From positions 24,882 through 88,881 of the forward strand of contig JAPFDH010000108.1 in the NCBI GenBank assembly GCA_026169045.1: 64,000 bases of DNA, given 5' to 3'. A model generated the notes under the pieces. It was given only the letters and a program-made list of their open reading frames with translations. It had not been told where the DNA came from and searched no databases. Within the stretch, counting starts at the first letter, position 1, and the number at the start of each line of letters is the position of its first letter. Positions 62,964-64,000 of the stretch are shown here, piece after piece. Source of the stretch: Lachnospiraceae bacterium. Its GTDB lineage: Bacteria > Bacillota > Clostridia > Lachnospirales > Lachnospiraceae. A program made the translations under genes and the position numbers.

Positions 62964-63809
62964 ATGCTAGAATATTGTAAAATCAGTGGCTTCGCTGATG
63001 AAATTGATAAAGATGTGGATAAACAAATCGCATTGTTGAAAAAATTAGGGATATCCTATGTGGAATTTCGCAGTGGAGACGGAAAGGGCGTGGCAGATTA
63101 TACGGAAGAAGAGGCCAAAGCATTGAAACAAAAATTTGATGCCAATGGCATTTCTATTTCAGCAATAGGTTCGCCTATCGGAAAAATTTCTATCACAGAT
63201 CCATTTGAGCCCCATCTGGAAAAATTGCGTCATGTTATAAAACTGGCAAAGATATGGGAAACAAAATATATCCGTATGTTTAGTTTTTTTATTCCTGACG
63301 GTGAAAATGCAGATGACTATCGCGAAGAAGTAATGCACCGTATGGAAGCTATGGTAGCATGTGCAAAAGAAGAGGATGTTGTTTTGCTTCATGAGAATGA
63401 AAAAGATATTTATGGAGACTTGGCAAAACGATGCTTAGATCTGATGAAAAATTTTTATGGTGACCACTTTAAATGTACCTTTGATTTCGCTAATTTTGTA
63501 CAGTGTCATCAGGATACCATGGAAGCATATGAATTGTTAAAGCCTTATATTGCATATGTACATATTAAGGATGCAGTATGGGATAGTGGTGAAGTGGTTC
63601 CGGCAGGCCAGGGCAATGGAAATGTAAAAACAATTTTGAAATACCTGGATGAATCTGGTTTTCAGGGATTCCTTAGTCTGGAACCGCATTTGGCAGAATT
63701 TGATGGATTGAAGAATTTGGAGAAAAATGCTGCTGAAAGAAAGTTGACAGATGGGGAAGCAGCATATACAATTGCCTGTGAAGCATTGAGAAAAATTCTA
63801 TCAGAATGA
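62964..63809 (+). CDS. Sugar phosphate isomerase/epimerase (TIM barrel), gene 2
   Basis: This 281-residue xylose-isomerase-like barrel has 'QIALLKKLGISYVEFRSGDG', 'LLHENEKDIYG', 'CTFDFANFVQCHQDTMEAY', 'YVHIKDAVWDSGEVVPAGQG' and 'LSLEPHL', giving the Glu, Asp/His and Glu metal ligands. It is about as different from gene 1 as two subfamilies. AGGGAGG precedes the ATG. Last gene of the operon in view; no transporter gene is seen. Confidence 0.88.
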   Translation: MLEYCKISGFADEIDKDVDKQIALLKKLGISYVEFRSGDGKGVADYTEEEAKALKQKFDANGISISAIGSPIGKISITDPFEPHLEKLRHVIKLAKIWETKYIRMFSFFIPDGENADDYREEVMHRMEAMVACAKEEDVVLLHENEKDIYGDLAKRCLDLMKNFYGDHFKCTFDFANFVQCHQDTMEAYELLKPYIAYVHIKDAVWDSGEVVPAGQGNGNVKTILKYLDESGFQGFLSLEPHLAEFDGLKNLEKNAAERKLTDGEAAYTIACEALRKILSE

Positions 63810-63864
63810 GTATTTTAAGAGTACTTTAATGGAAATGACAGAGGGAATGAGAATGTTTGGAAAA

Positions 63865-64000
63865 GGGGGCGTTGCAAAATAGATGAGTAATCATCTATGG
63901 AGCAGCGGCTCCGTTTTTATGTTCTAAAAACAGAAAACGGACCACAAAGGGTCCGTAATCCATGGTATAATTAGATATGCCCAATAACCAAATATACCAT
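63865..64000 (+). mobile_element. Probable left end of an insertion sequence (runs off the window)
   Basis: GGGGGCGTTGCAAAATAGAT starts a compact region with a palindrome ATAGATGA...TCATCTAT (63879-63898) and a hairpin ACGGACC...GGTCCGT (63937-63956). A TATAAT follows at 63966-63971, and then an ORF opens at 63977 (MPNNQIYH) and continues past the window end. This terminal-repeat/promoter/ORF layout is that of a clostridial insertion sequence, perhaps of the IS1182 group. The transposase cannot be judged from eight codons. Confidence 0.45.

Overview
The window reads as one AT-rich chromosomal segment of an endospore-forming, anaerobic Clostridia, most likely Lachnospiraceae. The evidence is the spoIIA/sigF and spoVA clusters, cotJ genes, a pyruvate:ferredoxin oxidoreductase, a valS T-box, and the DUF5717/DUF5716-type gene pair that I associate with that family. 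No rRNA, tRNA or CRISPR array was recognised.

Layout. 1-3.9 kb is an accessory patch: a fragment of an HTH regulator, a 1010-residue metallophosphoesterase of unknown role and a GC-richer stretch resembling a conjugative-element remnant. 3.9-7 kb holds a DinB-like protein and a glycosidase/AraC pair. 7.2-11.6 kb is a MoxR-DUF58-transglutaminase operon. 11.7-18.1 kb carries mrp, a CBS-ACT protein, a divergent MocR regulator/pyridoxamine kinase pair, a LysR regulator and a MetE-like protein.

The highlight is 18.2-23.1 kb. The spore-coat operon cotJA-cotJB-cotJC (minus strand) is split inside cotJC by a 3,666-bp element that encodes a large serine recombinase and an MccF-like peptidase. Both cotJC pieces carry the same 8-bp core, TTCGGCGG. 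Joining them through that core restores an uninterrupted 202-codon cotJC in frame, and the two element ends joined together form a near-perfect dyad (attP). The recombinase gene starts 53 bp inside the element, directly downstream of the cotJ genes and on the same strand, so transcription from the cotJ promoter should run into it. This looks like a developmentally excised gene-intervening element, analogous to sigK/skin but in a spore-coat gene.

23.2-36.2 kb has three co-oriented genes (DUF5717-like, an Hsp70/actin-like DUF5716 protein, a TPR-like protein), T-box-valS, a methyltransferase, an ATP-grasp ligase and a membrane TPR protein. 36.3-40.2 kb is spoIIAA-spoIIAB-sigF, a terminator, then spoVAA-AB-AC-AD. 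spoVAD stops about 120 residues early and spoVAE is absent, while spoVAF lies 7.7 kb downstream. 40.3-55.1 kb contains a membrane protein, a GNAT, a formate/nitrite-type channel, GH43, PFOR, spoVAF, a collagen-like protein, an iron alcohol dehydrogenase, gltX and a UvrD-like helicase. 55.2-58.5 kb is a tandem pair of VanW-family proteins. 58.8-63.8 kb is an AraC regulator divergent from a four-gene oxidoreductase/isomerase operon for sugar or polyol use. The window ends in what looks like the left end of an insertion sequence.
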